This document shows positions 55,501 through 63,734 of a stretch of DNA of 64,000 nt, piece after piece. The notes beneath the pieces are model-generated. The model made no database searches. It was not told the DNA's origin and saw only the letters and a program-made list of their open reading frames with translations. Location: positions 11,887,837 to 11,951,836 of the forward strand of contig CANTUZ010000014.1 in the NCBI GenBank assembly GCA_947846985.1, written 5' to 3'. Made by a program: the position numbers and the translations under genes. The stretch is from Fratercula arctica (taxonomy: Eukaryota > Chordata > Aves > Charadriiformes > Alcidae). Positions within the stretch are counted from its first letter, which is position 1; every line of letters begins with the position of its first letter.

Positions 55501-57963
55501 GCTGGTGGCACCCAGTGGCACCTGGTGGCACTTGGTGGCACCTGATGGCACCCAACGGCCTCCAATGGCACTTGGTGGCACTTGGTGGCACCTGATGGCA
55601 CCCAATGGCAACCGGTGGCACTTGGTGGCACCTAATGGCACCCAATGGCAATCAGTGGCTACTGGTGGCACCCAATGGCACCTGATGGCACCCAGTGGCA
55701 CCTGGTGGCACTTGGTGGCACCTGATGGCACCCAACAGCCTCCAATGGCACCTGGTGACACTCAGTGGCACCCAATGTCAGCCAGTGGCACTTGGTGGCA
55801 CCTGGTGGCACTCAATGGAAGCTGGTGGCACGCAACGGCCTCCAATGGCACCTGGTGGCACTTGGTGAGCCTGATGGCACCCAATGGCAACCGGTGGCAC
55901 TTGGTGGCACCTAATGGCACCCAATGGCAATCAGTGGCTACTGGTGGCACCCAATGGCACCTGATGGCACCCAGTGGCACTTGGTGGCCCTGGTGGCACC
56001 CAATGGCAACTAGTGTCACTCGGTGGCACCTGGTGGCCCTGATGCCGCCCAATGGCACCCAATGGCCACCTGGGGCCCCTGGTGGCCCTGATGGCACCCG
56101 ACGGCACCCACCGGCAACCAGTGGGACCCAACGGCACCTGGTGGCCCCGATGGGCCCCCAGTGGCCCCTGATGTCACCCAGCCTCACCCAATGACACCCA
56201 TCGTCACCCGGGCAGAGCCGGGGGTGGGCGTGGCCTGGGGGTGGGCGTGGCTTATTGGGGGCAGGGTCTGGGGGTGGGCGGGGCAGGGGTGGGCGTGGTC
56301 GGTGGGCGTGGCTAACCGGCAGGTGTGACAGTGGCCGTGGGGGCGGAGCTTGTAGCCGTAGGTGGGGTTGAGGCAGCAGTCGGCCAATGGGACGGGCTCC
56401 TCGATGAGGGGCTGGGCGCAGGCCCCGCCCCCCCCGTCCTCCTCCAATCGGGTGAAGCACCACACGGGCGTGGCGGCTGCTGGGGCGGGGGCATGTGGGG
56501 GCCCCAGTGCCTCCCAGTATCCTCCCAGTGCCTCCCAGTATCCCTCCAGTGCCTCCCAGTATCCTCCCAGTCCCTCCCAGTCTCCCCCCAGTGCCTCCCA
56601 GTATCCTCCCAGTGCCTCCCAGTATCCCTCCAGTGCCTCACAGGCCCTCCCAGTCCTCCCAGTGCCCCCCTATTCCTCCCAGTGCTCCCAGTATGCCCCA
56701 GCCCCCCCCCAATCCCTCCCAGTGCTCCAAGCCACCCCCTCCCAGTCCTCCCAGTATCCTCCCACTGACTCCCAGTATCCTCCCAGTCCCTCCCAGTATC
56801 CCCCCAGTGCCTCACAGGCCCTCCCAGTCCTCCCAGTGCCCCCCTATTCCTCCCAGTGCTCCCAGTATGCCCCAGCCCCCCCCCCCAATCCCTCCCAGTG
56901 CTCCAAGCCACCCCCTCCCAGTCCTCCCAGTATCCTCCCACTGACTCCCAGTATCCTCCCAGTCCCTCCCAGTATCCCCCCAGTGCCTCACAGGCCCTCC
57001 CAGTGTCCCCCGATTCCTCCCAGTGCTCCCAGTATGCCCCAGCCCCCCCCCAATCCCTCCCAGTGCTCCAAGCCACCCCCTCCCAGTCCTCCCAGTATCC
57101 TCCCACTGACTCCCAGTATCCTCCCAGTCCCTCCCAGTATCCCCTCAGTGCCTCACAGGCCCTCCCAGTCCTCCCAGTGCCCCCCTATTCCTCCCAGTGC
57201 TCCCAGTATCTCCCAGCACCCCCCCCAATCCCTCCCAGTGCTCCAAGCCACCCCCTCCCAGTCCTCCCAGTATCCTCCCAGTGCCTCCCAGGCCCTCCCA
57301 GTGCTCCCAGCACCCCCCTATTCCTCCCAGTGCTCCCAGTATCCCCCAGCACCCTCCCAGTCCCTCCCAGTGCTCCAAGCCACCCTCTCCCAGTCCTCCC
57401 AGTATCCCCCCAATCCCTCCCAGTCATCTCCAGTAGTCCCCCAGTGCCCTCCCAGTGCCCCCACTGCTTCCCAGGACATTCCAGTCCCCTCCCAGTTCCT
57501 CCCAGTAGCCCCCAGTCCCTCCCAGTAGCCCCCCAATCCATCCCAGCTCCCCCGCTGTCCTTCCAGTAGCCCCCCAATCCATCCAAGTCCATTCCCAGTC
57601 CCTCACAGTGCCTCCCAGTCCCTCCCAGTAGCCCCCCAGTCCCTCCCAATCCATTCTTAGTCCCTTGCAGTAGCCCCCCAGTCCCACCCAGTGCTTCCCA
57701 GTCTATTCCCAGTCCCTCCCAGTCCATTCCCAGTCCCTCCCAGTAGCCCCCCAGTCCCTCCCAGTGCTTTCCAGTTGACCTCCAGTCCCCCCCAGTGCTT
57801 CCCAGTCCCTCCCAGTAGCCCCCAGTCCCTCCCAGTGCTTCCCAGTCCACTCCCAGTCCCCCCCCAATCCCCTCCCAGTGCCTCCCAGTCCCTCCCAGTT
57901 ACCGGCAGGGCCCATCAGGGCAGCCCAGAGCAACGGGAGGAGCAGCCCCACGGGCGCCATCAT
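46560..57963 (-). CDS. CFP: CFP (properdin), nine exons, TSR0-TSR6
   Basis: Secreted stabiliser of the alternative complement C3 convertase. Signal peptide [20 protein letters not shown], then TSR0 ([12 protein letters not shown] to HCHTCR), TSR1 ([17 protein letters not shown]), TSR2 ([17 protein letters not shown]), TSR3 and TSR4 (frame anomalies), TSR5 ([10 protein letters not shown] to CYNVQHC) and TSR6 split over two exons ([35 protein letters not shown]). Order, tryptophan motifs and cysteines match mammalian properdin. Tandem WxxW motifs are C-mannosylation sites. The C-terminal end after [10 protein letters not shown] is uncertain, with either a read-through stop at 47154 or splicing onward. 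The gene starts about 160 bases beyond the RBM10 poly(A) signal. Confidence 0.93.
46590..46595 (-). terminator. CFP: CFP polyadenylation signal AATAAA
   Basis: TTTATT on the plus strand, about 560 bases beyond the last recognisable CFP coding sequence. Possible terminal exon sequence lies between 46600 and 46720, after a CCACAG acceptor at about 46710. Confidence 0.6.
46735..47152. repeat. CCCATAGATGACCCCTCCCCC array
   Basis: C-rich orientation of the same family as 45055-46495, so another switch lies between 46500 and 46735. Confidence 0.92.
47154..47319 (-). CDS. CFP: CFP exon: C-terminal half of TSR6
   Basis: Acceptor CTGCAG/GCTGGT. Encodes [20 protein letters not shown] and [20 protein letters not shown]. 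It ends either at a GTATGG donor (47169) or by reading on to TAG at 47156-47154, giving [11 protein letters not shown] is a glycosylation sequon conserved in properdin. Confidence 0.9.
47340..47895. repeat. CCCCATAGACCCCCATTGACC minisatellite
   Basis: Units such as CCATTGACCCTATAGACCCC in the CFP TSR6 intron. Confidence 0.93.
47900..48011 (-). CDS. CFP: CFP exon: N-terminal half of TSR6
   Basis: Acceptor CCCCAG/TGCAGG, donor GTGCGT. Encodes [20 protein letters not shown] then [17 protein letters not shown], with WxxWxxW. Confidence 0.95.
48060..48835. repeat. GGGCAGCTATAGGGCACTATAGG minisatellite
   Basis: Units such as CCATAGGGCAGCTATAGGGC in the CFP intron. Confidence 0.95.
48840..49043 (-). 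CDS. CFP: CFP exon: TSR5
   Basis: Acceptor CCCAG/ACCTGG, 204 bases, donor GTGAGC, phase 1-1. Encodes [32 protein letters not shown] and [10 protein letters not shown]. The repeat is intact with all expected cysteines. Confidence 0.95.
49080..49725. repeat. AGGCCACGCCCCCTCC repeat
   Basis: C-rich start, then units such as CATCCCCTCAGGCCACGCCC. Contains a roughly 100-bp duplication (CCCCCAGCATAGACCACGCC at about 49468 and 49541). Confidence 0.88.
49731..49907 (-). CDS. CFP: CFP exon: TSR4 with compensating frame changes
   Basis: Acceptor CGGCAG/AGGACG, 177 bases, donor GTGAGG, phase 1-1. The direct frame starts [10 protein letters not shown] and ends GGRCP. In between, the TSR match ([36 protein letters not shown]) is in the +1 frame. 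As written, the exon is open but loses most TSR cysteines. Confidence 0.85.
49915..50685. repeat. CCCCTGGGACCCCGCCGACC, about 58-bp repeat
   Basis: About nine regular units containing CACCCCTGGGACCCCGCCGA and ATCCTGGGTTCCCCCCCC, then degenerate C-rich DNA. Confidence 0.94.
50688..50891 (-). CDS. CFP: CFP exon: TSR3 with compensating frame changes
   Basis: Acceptor CTGCAG/TGGGGG, 204 bases, donor GTGAGG, phase 1-1. The direct frame starts GGSWGR and ends [20 protein letters not shown]. The middle matches TSR only in another frame ([22 protein letters not shown]). The return to frame falls in the C/G runs near 50740-50760. Confidence 0.85.
50895..51100. other. Short CFP intron, C-rich, no exon
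   Basis: Mixed C-rich sequence including CATCATCATCC. No coding match was seen. Confidence 0.6.
51105..51280 (-). CDS. CFP: CFP exon: TSR2
   Basis: Acceptor CCCCAG/AGCCGG. Encodes [36 protein letters not shown] and [13 protein letters not shown]. The expected donor after TGTCCGG is GAGGGG, so no GT is present where the phase requires one. Confidence 0.9.
51290..54908. repeat. ATGTCCCCCCATGTCCCCA minisatellite with 67-bp higher-order unit
   Basis: 3.6 kb of units such as AATGTCCCCCCATGTCCCCA. From about 52180 a compound unit CACGCCTCCGTGTCCCCCCC plus AGATCCCCCATGTCCCCAAA repeats dozens of times. The minus strand is GGGGACAT-rich. It is nearly stop-free on both strands (ORFs over 1,200 codons). 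Confidence 0.96.
54912..55063 (-). CDS. CFP: CFP exon: TSR1
   Basis: Acceptor CCCCAG/GCAGGG, donor GTGGGA. Encodes [20 protein letters not shown] and [16 protein letters not shown]. Joins in phase to HTCR of TSR0. Confidence 0.95.
55080..56215. repeat. GGCACCTGGTGGCACTTGGT minisatellite
   Basis: 10-bp-based array (TGGTGGCACC, AATGGCACCC) with compound units containing CCAACGGCCTCCAATGGCAC. Confidence 0.95.
56317..56479 (-). CDS. CFP: CFP exon: TSR0
   Basis: Acceptor GCCCCAG/CAGCCG (an alternative AG lies three bases in), donor GTTAGC. Encodes [35 protein letters not shown] and GHCHTCR, the N-terminal properdin domain. Confidence 0.93.
56490..57898. repeat. CTCCCAGTGCCTCCCAGTATCC minisatellite
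   Basis: 11-bp-based CTCCCAGTNCC array in CFP intron 1. A roughly 180-190-bp compound unit with CACAGGCCCTCCCAGT is repeated at about 56640, 56815, 56990 and 57150. Confidence 0.95.
57903..57963 (-). CDS. CFP: CFP first exon: signal peptide
   Basis: Two adjacent ATGs (57963 and 57960), then [19 protein letters not shown], a typical signal peptide. Donor GTAACT after one base of the next codon. Confidence 0.9.
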
Positions 57964-58122
57964 GGTGGGGGGGGGGACACACACACAAATCTGCCCCTCC
58001 CCCCCCCAAAAGGGGGAAGTGGGGGGAGGGGCGAGGGGGGGCTCCCCCACCCACAGGAAGGCACCCTGCCCCTCCCCCACCCCCACCCAATTCCGGTCCC
58101 AAATTCCGCATTTTTTCACCCA
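57964..58122. other. RBM10-CFP intergenic gap
   Basis: About 160 bases between the RBM10 poly(A) signal and the CFP ATG must contain the CFP promoter and leader, unless CFP starts inside the RBM10 3' UTR. No TATA box or CpG island is evident. Confidence 0.6.
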
Positions 58123-58128
58123 TTTATT
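58123..58128 (-). terminator. RBM10: RBM10 polyadenylation signal AATAAA
   Basis: TTTATT on the plus strand in CATTTATTTAAAAAAC, about 465 bases beyond the RBM10 stop. Confidence 0.85.
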
Positions 58129-58189
58129 TAAAAAACAACCAAAAAATCAGCCGCGGGGGGGAGGGAGGGGATGGCCACAGCCATTTTTT

Positions 58190-58580
58190 GGGGGGGGGGG
58201 GGGGCACCCAATTTTGGGATGAAATCCCCCGGTTTTGGGGTGAAACCTCCCATTTTGGGGTGAAATCTCCGATTTTGGGGGGGAAATCTCCCGTTTTCGG
58301 GAGGAATCACCCATTTTTGGGGGGGCGAATCACGGACATTCGGGGGGGGCACCCATTTGGGGGGGGGGCACCCGTTTTGGGGGTGAAATCCCCCATTTTT
58401 CGGATGAAATCTCCCATTTTGGGGGGGGGATCCCCCGTTTTCGGGGGGGGCACCCAATTTTGGGGGGGGGAAATCACCCATTTTTGGAGGGGGGGGGGCA
58501 CCCATTTTTGGGGTGAAATCCCCCCTTTTTGGGGGGGGGAAGAATCTCCCATTTTGGGGGGAGGGGGGTGTCCCCAAAGG
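58190..58580 (-). repeat. RBM10: Repeat-built RBM10 3' UTR
   Basis: Units such as TTTTGGGGTGAAATCTCCCA between stop and poly(A) signal, so the mature 3' UTR would itself be a minisatellite. Confidence 0.85.
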
Positions 58581-58591
58581 GGGGGGTGTCC

Positions 58592-58645
58592 TCAGGGTCC
58601 CTCGCTGAAGCGCGTCACCCCCCCGGGCCGGGGCCGCACGGGGGC
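58592..58645 (-). CDS. RBM10: RBM10 last exon
   Basis: Acceptor CCCCAG/GCCCCC, 17 codons ending [13 protein letters not shown] at 58594-58592. Phase 0 from the G-patch exon. Confidence 0.87.
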   Translation of the reverse strand, partial: APVRPRPGGVTRFSEGP

Positions 58646-61600
58646 CTGGGGGGGGGATGACAGAGGGTTCACAGGGGGTGACACCCCCCCCCCGTGTCAC
58701 CGATGTCCCCCCCAATGTCCCCGCATCCCCCCCATGTCCCCCCACGTCCCTCCCAACCCTTCGATGTCCCCCCCATGTCCTCGTGTCCCCAAGGTCCCCC
58801 CCGTCCTCCCCCCACGTCCCCCCTGTCCCCACACCCCCCCAATGTCCCCCCCATGTCCCCCAATGTCCCTGATGTCCCCCCCCCCCGTGTCCCCCCACAT
58901 CCCCCCAGGTCGTCACGCCCCTGGTGTCCCCCATGTCCCCACGTCCCCCCCATGTCCCCAATGTCCCCCCACATCCCCCCTGTCCCCCCCATCCCCGTGT
59001 CCCCCCCGATGTCCCCACATCCCCCCCATGTCCCCAATGTCCCCCCCACATCCCCCCTGTCCCCCCCGTCCCCGTGTCCCCCCCGATGTCCCCACGTCCC
59101 CCCCATGTCCCCAATGTCCCCAATGTCCCCCCACATCCCCCCTGTCCCCCCCCATCCCCATGTCCCCCCCGATGTCCCCACGTCCCCCCGATGTCCCCAA
59201 TGTCCCCAATGTCCCCCCCACATCCCCCCTGTCCCCCCCCGTCCCCGTGTCCCCCCCAATGTCCCCATGTCCCCCCCATGTCCCCCATGTCCCCCCCACA
59301 TCCCCCCTGTCCCCCCCGTCCCCGTGTCCCCCCCGATGTCCCCATGTCCCCCCCATGTCCCCAATGTCCCCAATGTCCCCCCCACATCCCCCCTGTCCCC
59401 CCGTCCCCCTGTCCCCGTGTCCCCCCCGATGTCCCCACGTCCCCCCCATGTCCCCAATGTCCCCCATATCCCCCCACATCCCCCCTGTCCCCCCCCGTCC
59501 CCGTGTCCCCCCCGATGTCCCCACATCCCCCCCATGTCCCCAATGTCCCCCATATCCCCCCACATCCCCCCTGTCCCCCCGTCCCCGTGTCCCCCCCCCC
59601 CCGATGTCCCTGCTGTCCCCTCACCTCTGGCCGCCGCCTCCCAGTGCCCCCCCCCTCCTTCCAGCCCCCCCCCTGCGGGAGGCGACACCCCAGGGGGGGC
59701 TCGCGGGGGAGGGGCCCCTCCAGCTCCCTGTGACACCGGGGGGGGGGGAGGGGGGGGGGGTGTCACTTATGGGGCTGGGGGGACACGGGACCCCCCTTCT
59801 GGAGGCCCCCCCCACCCCATAGCACCCACTTTTGGGGTCCCCCCCCACTTCTTGGGGCCTCAGCACCCCCGTTTTGGGGCCCCCCCCACCCCACAGCGCC
59901 CATTTTTGGGGTCTCCCCCACCCCGTTTTGCCCCCCCCAACCCATAGCACCCACTTTTGGGGTGTGTCCCCCCCCCCACTTTTGGGGTCCCTTTACCCAT
60001 TTTTGGGTCCTCAGCACCCATTTCTGGGGTCCCTTCACCCATTTTTGCCCCCCCCTTTGGGGTCCCCCCACCCCCCAGGTGTGCGTGGGGGGGGGGGGGG
60101 GGTGTGTCGGTGGGTGCTCACCCTGGGGTGGGGGGGGGGCCCCCAAATTTGCGCCTCTTGGGTTCGGGGGGGTCGGGCCCCCCCTGTTTCTCCCGGCGCT
60201 CGGCAGCCCGGTCCCGGTACTTCATCTTGGGGGGGGGGGGCAGTATTCATGGGTGCCTCCCCCCAGACCCATAGGTGCCCACCCAGCACCCCATAGATGC
60301 CCCCCCCCCCATGGGTGCCCCCCCAGAGCCCACAGCCCACCCCCAGACCCATAGGTGCCCCCCCACCCTATAAATAACCCCCGCAGCACCCCATAAGTGG
60401 CGCCCCCCCCCCCCACACCCATAGGTGCCCCCCAGAGCCCCATATGTGCGCCCCCCCCACAGATGACCCCCCCCCCACAGCACCCTATAGATGCCCCCCC
60501 AGCCCCATGGGTGCCCCCCCACCCCATAGATGACCCCCCCCAGCACCCCATAAGTGCCCCCCCCCCACCCCCATGGGTGCCCCCCCACGCCATAGATGAC
60601 CCCCCCCCCCCAGCACCCCATAAGTTCTCCCCCCCGCACCCATAAGTGCCCCCCCGATTTCCCCCCCCCAGCACCAATGGGTGTCCCCCCCCCTCCAACC
60701 TCCATGTCCCCCCTCTCCAGCCCCTCGGGGGGGGGCGGGTGGCTCCGGCGCTGCAGCTCCAGGTTTTGCTGTTGAGGGGGGGGGACACGGATGGGACACG
60801 ACACCCCGTTATCGAGGCGAAGGGTCCCCAAAATGGGGGGGGGGGGGCAAGACCCCGGGGGGGGGTCCCCCAAATCCGGGAGTCCCAAAACACCCTTAAA
60901 AAGCCCCCAACCCCCCCCCTTAGGTGCCATTTCCAGCCCACAAAGGGGGTCCCCAACACCTTGGGGGGGGGGAAGGTGTCCCTAAAATTTTGGGGGGGGG
61001 GGGGGAGGGGGGGTGTCTGCAAAATCTGGGGCGGGTCCCAATATTTCCGGGGTGGGGGGAGGGTCTCCAAAACCCCAAGGTTGGGGGGGGGGGGGGGGGG
61101 AGGGTCCGCAGTACTTCTAGGGGTCCTCAAACCCCCTTAAAGAGCCCCCAAACCCCCCCTTAAGTGCCGTTTTCAGCCCACAAAGGGGGGTCCCCAACAT
61201 CTCGGGTGGCCCCCCCCCCCCAAATTTTGAGGGGGGGGGGGTGTGTCCCAATTTCTCAAGGTGGCATCCCCCAAATCGGGGGGGGGGGGGGGGGGGGCCC
61301 AAAACCCTCTTCGAGAGCCCACCCCCCCCCGCCCCGAATCCCCTTGAAGTGCCATTTCCAGCCCCTTGAAGTGGGTCCCCAACGCCCCCCCCCACCCCGT
61401 GGGGGGGGGGGGGAGGGTCCCCAGATTTTTTTGGGGGGGGTGGGGGGGGGTGGGGGGGGGGTTACCTTGTGGAGGCCGGAGAGCTGCTGGTGGCGGAGCA
61501 GGGCCTCCTTACTGGGAAACTGGCGGCGGCAGAGCAGACAGGCCAGTTTGTGCCAGTCGGTGAGGGGGGGCTCCCCCGGCCGCTCGGGGCCCCCCCCCCG

Positions 61601-63729
61601 CTCCCCCTCTTCCTCGCTCTCGCTCTCCCCGCTGTAGGCGGCCACCAGCCCCCGGGGGGGGCTCTGGGCCGGGGAGGGGGGGGGGGGGGGAAGAAAAAGA
61701 GAAAAGAGGGGTTTAAGGGGGGGGTCCCAGAAGGGTTTGGGGGGGGGTTTAGGGGGGGTTTGGGGGGGGTTAGGGGGGGACTGGGGGGGTTTAAAGGCGT
61801 TCTGGGGGGAACTGGGGGGGGGTTGGGGGGGGTTAGGGGGGGACTGGGGGAGTTTAAAGGGGTTTTGGGGGAAGTGGGGGGGCTGTGGGGGGGTCCCTGG
61901 AGGGGTTTGGGGGGGTTTAGGGGGGGACTGGGGGGGTTTAAAAGGGCTTGGGGGGAACTGGGAGACTGGAGGGGTTTGGGGGGGGTTAGGGGGGAACTGG
62001 GGGGGTTTAAAGGCGTTCTGGGGGGAACTGGGGGGGGTTGGGGGGGGCTAGGAGGGGACTGGGGGCGTTTAAAGGGGTTCTGGGGGAACTGGGGGGGGTT
62101 GGGGGGGGCTAGGGGGGGACTGGGGGGGTTTAAAGGGGTTCTGGGGGGAACTGGGGGGGGGTTGGGGCGGGTTAGGGGGGGACTGGGGGTGTTTAAAGGG
62201 GTTCTGGGGGAAGTGGGGGGACTGTGGGGGGGTCCCTGGAGGGGTTTGGGGGGGTTTAGGGGGGGACTGGAGGGGTTTAAAAGGGCTCGGGGGGGAACTG
62301 GGGAGACTGGGGGGGTTTGGGGGGGGTTAGGGGGGGACTGGGGAGGTTTGGGGGGGGTTAGGGGGGGACTGGGGGCGTTTAAAGGGGTTCTGGGGGAAGT
62401 GGGGGGGGGACTGGGGGGGTTTAAAGGTGTTCTGGGGGGGAACTGGGGGGGGGTTGGGGGGGGGCTAGGGGGGGACTGGGGGTGTTTAAAGGGGTTCTGG
62501 GGGAAGTGGGGGGACTGGGGGGGGTCCCTGGAGGGGTTTGGGGGGGTTTAGGGGGGGACTGGGGGGGGTTTAAAAGGGCTCGGGGGGGAACTGGGGAGAC
62601 TGGGGGGTTTGGGGGGGTTGGGGGGGACTGGGGAGGTTTGGGGGGGGTTAGGGGGGGACTGGGAGAGTTTAAAGGGGTTCTGGGGGGAACTGGGGGGGAC
62701 TGGGGGGGGGTCCCTGGAGGGGTTTGGGGGGGTTTAGGGGGGGACTGGGGGGGTTTAAAAGGGCTCGGGGGGGAACTGGGGAGACTGGGGGGGTTTGGGG
62801 GGGGTTAGGGGGGAACTGGGGGGTTTAAAGGCGTTCTGGGGGAACTGGGGGGGGTTGGGGGGGGCTATGGGGGGGACTGGGGGTGTTTAAAGGGTTTGGG
62901 GGAAGTGGGGGGACCTGTGGGGGGGTCCCTGGAGGGGTTGGGGGGTTTAGGGGGGAACCTGGGGGGGTTTTAAAGGGCTCGGGGGGGGAACTGGGGAGAC
63001 TGGGGGGTTTTGGGGGGGGGTTAGGGGGGGACTGGGGGAGTTTAAAGGGGTTCTGGTGGGAACTGGGGGACTGGGGGGGGGGTCCCTGGAGGGGTTTGGG
63101 GGGGTTTGGGGGGGGACTGGGGGGGTTTAAAGGTGTTCTGGCGGGAACTGGGGAGGTTTAAAAGGGTTCAGGGGGGAACTGGGGGAACTGGGGGGGGTCC
63201 CTGGAGGGGTTTGGGGGGGTTGAGGGGGGGACTGGGGGGGTTTAAAGGCGTTCTGGGGGGAACTGGGGGGGGTTGGGGGGGGCTAGGGGGAGACTGGAGG
63301 GCGTTTAAAGGGGTTCTGGGGGAAGTGGGGGGGGGACTGGGGGGGTTTAAAGGGGTTCTGGGGGGAACTGGGGAGGTTTAAAAGGGTTCGGGGGGAACTG
63401 GGAGGACTGGGGGGGGGTCCGTGGGGGGGGTTAGGGGGGGACTGGGGGGATTTAAAGGGGTTCTCGGGGGAACTGGGGGGACTGGGGGGGTCCCTGGAGG
63501 GGTTTGGGGGGGTTTAGGGGGGGACTGGAGGGGTTTTGGGGGGGGTTTGGGGGGGCCTGTGGGCCCCCCAGGAGTTGGGGGGGGCACCCATGGGTCCAGG
63601 CACCCAGAGGGGGGGGGGGCACCCAGGTGTCGGGTGGGGGGGGGGGCGGGGGGGGTGTCTCACCAGCCGTTCGTCGCCCACCAGTTTGGGCAGCTCCATG
63701 GGCGGGTGCTGCCGCTCGGCCAGGGCACC
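58592..63729 (-). CDS. RBM10: RBM10 C-terminal exons (5' part outside window)
   Basis: Nuclear RNA-binding splicing regulator. Six exons join with no frame fault (197 codons plus stop): 63664-63729, 61466-61663, 60700-60768, 60122-60225, 59625-59727 and 58592-58645. Features in order are [16 protein letters not shown], a C2H2 finger (CLLC...HQQLSGLH), [25 protein letters not shown] then [11 protein letters not shown], and the G-patch core [20 protein letters not shown] ends the protein where mammals have [16 protein letters not shown] and [12 protein letters not shown] favour RBM10 over RBM5. The segment between the G-patch and VTRF is about 30 residues shorter than in mammals as I recall. 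The RRM and RanBP2-finger exons should lie right of the window. Confidence 0.94.
58660..59620. repeat. ATGTCCCCACGTCCCCCCC minisatellite in RBM10 intron
   Basis: Compound unit of about 110-125 bp with CCCACATCCCCCCTGTCCCC and CCCCAATGTCCCC. Same GGGGACAT core family as the CFP intron. Confidence 0.95.
59625..59727 (-). CDS. RBM10: RBM10 G-patch exon
   Basis: Acceptor TCACAG/GGAGCT, donor GTGAGG. Encodes [20 protein letters not shown] then [14 protein letters not shown]. The GWKEG core is conserved and the flanks are GC-biased. It contains two 9-base C runs (plus strand) yet is in frame. Confidence 0.87.
59735..60118. repeat. CACCCATTTTTGGGGTCCCC repeats in RBM10 intron
   Basis: Loose units such as CCCATAGCACCCACTTTTGG. 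Confidence 0.85.
60122..60225 (-). CDS. RBM10: RBM10 exon: [13 protein letters not shown]
   Basis: Acceptor CCAAG/ATGAAG, donor GTGAGC. Encodes [20 protein letters not shown] and [16 protein letters not shown]10 run is in frame. Confidence 0.95.
60235..60695. repeat. CCCATGGGTGCCCCCCCACC repeats
   Basis: Units such as CACCCCATAAGTGCCCCCCC and CATAGATGACCCCCCC in the RBM10 intron. Confidence 0.9.
60700..60768 (-). CDS. RBM10: RBM10 exon: [10 protein letters not shown]
   Basis: Acceptor CAACAG/CAAAAC, 23 codons, donor GTTGGA. Follows the zinc finger exon in phase 0. Confidence 0.9.
60785..61460. repeat. GTCCCCAAAATTTGGGGGG / CCTTAAAGAGCCCCC repeats
   Basis: A long unit is present at least twice: CAGCCCACAAAGGGGG with CCCAACACC at about 60935 and about 61174. 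G/C homopolymers separate the units. Confidence 0.8.
61466..61663 (-). CDS. RBM10: RBM10 C2H2 zinc-finger exon
   Basis: Acceptor GCCCAG/AGCCCC, exactly 66 codons, donor GTAACC. Encodes [39 protein letters not shown] and [13 protein letters not shown]. Confidence 0.97.
61670..63658. repeat. GGGGGGACTGGGGGGGTTTAAAGG minisatellite
   Basis: 2 kb of units such as GGGGGGTTTAAAGGGGTTCT and GGGGGGTCCCTGGAGGGGTT, with a compound unit of about 300-350 bp (TCCCTGGAGGGGTTTGGGGG near 61892, 62233, 62525, 62711, 62926, 63086, 63198 and 63490). Confidence 0.96.
63664..63729 (-). CDS. RBM10: RBM10 exon upstream of the zinc finger exon
   Basis: Acceptor CCCCAG/GGTGCC, 22 codons, donor GTGAGA. Encodes [20 protein letters not shown] then RL, in phase 0 with [10 protein letters not shown]. 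Confidence 0.85.
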
Positions 63730-63734
63730 CTGGG

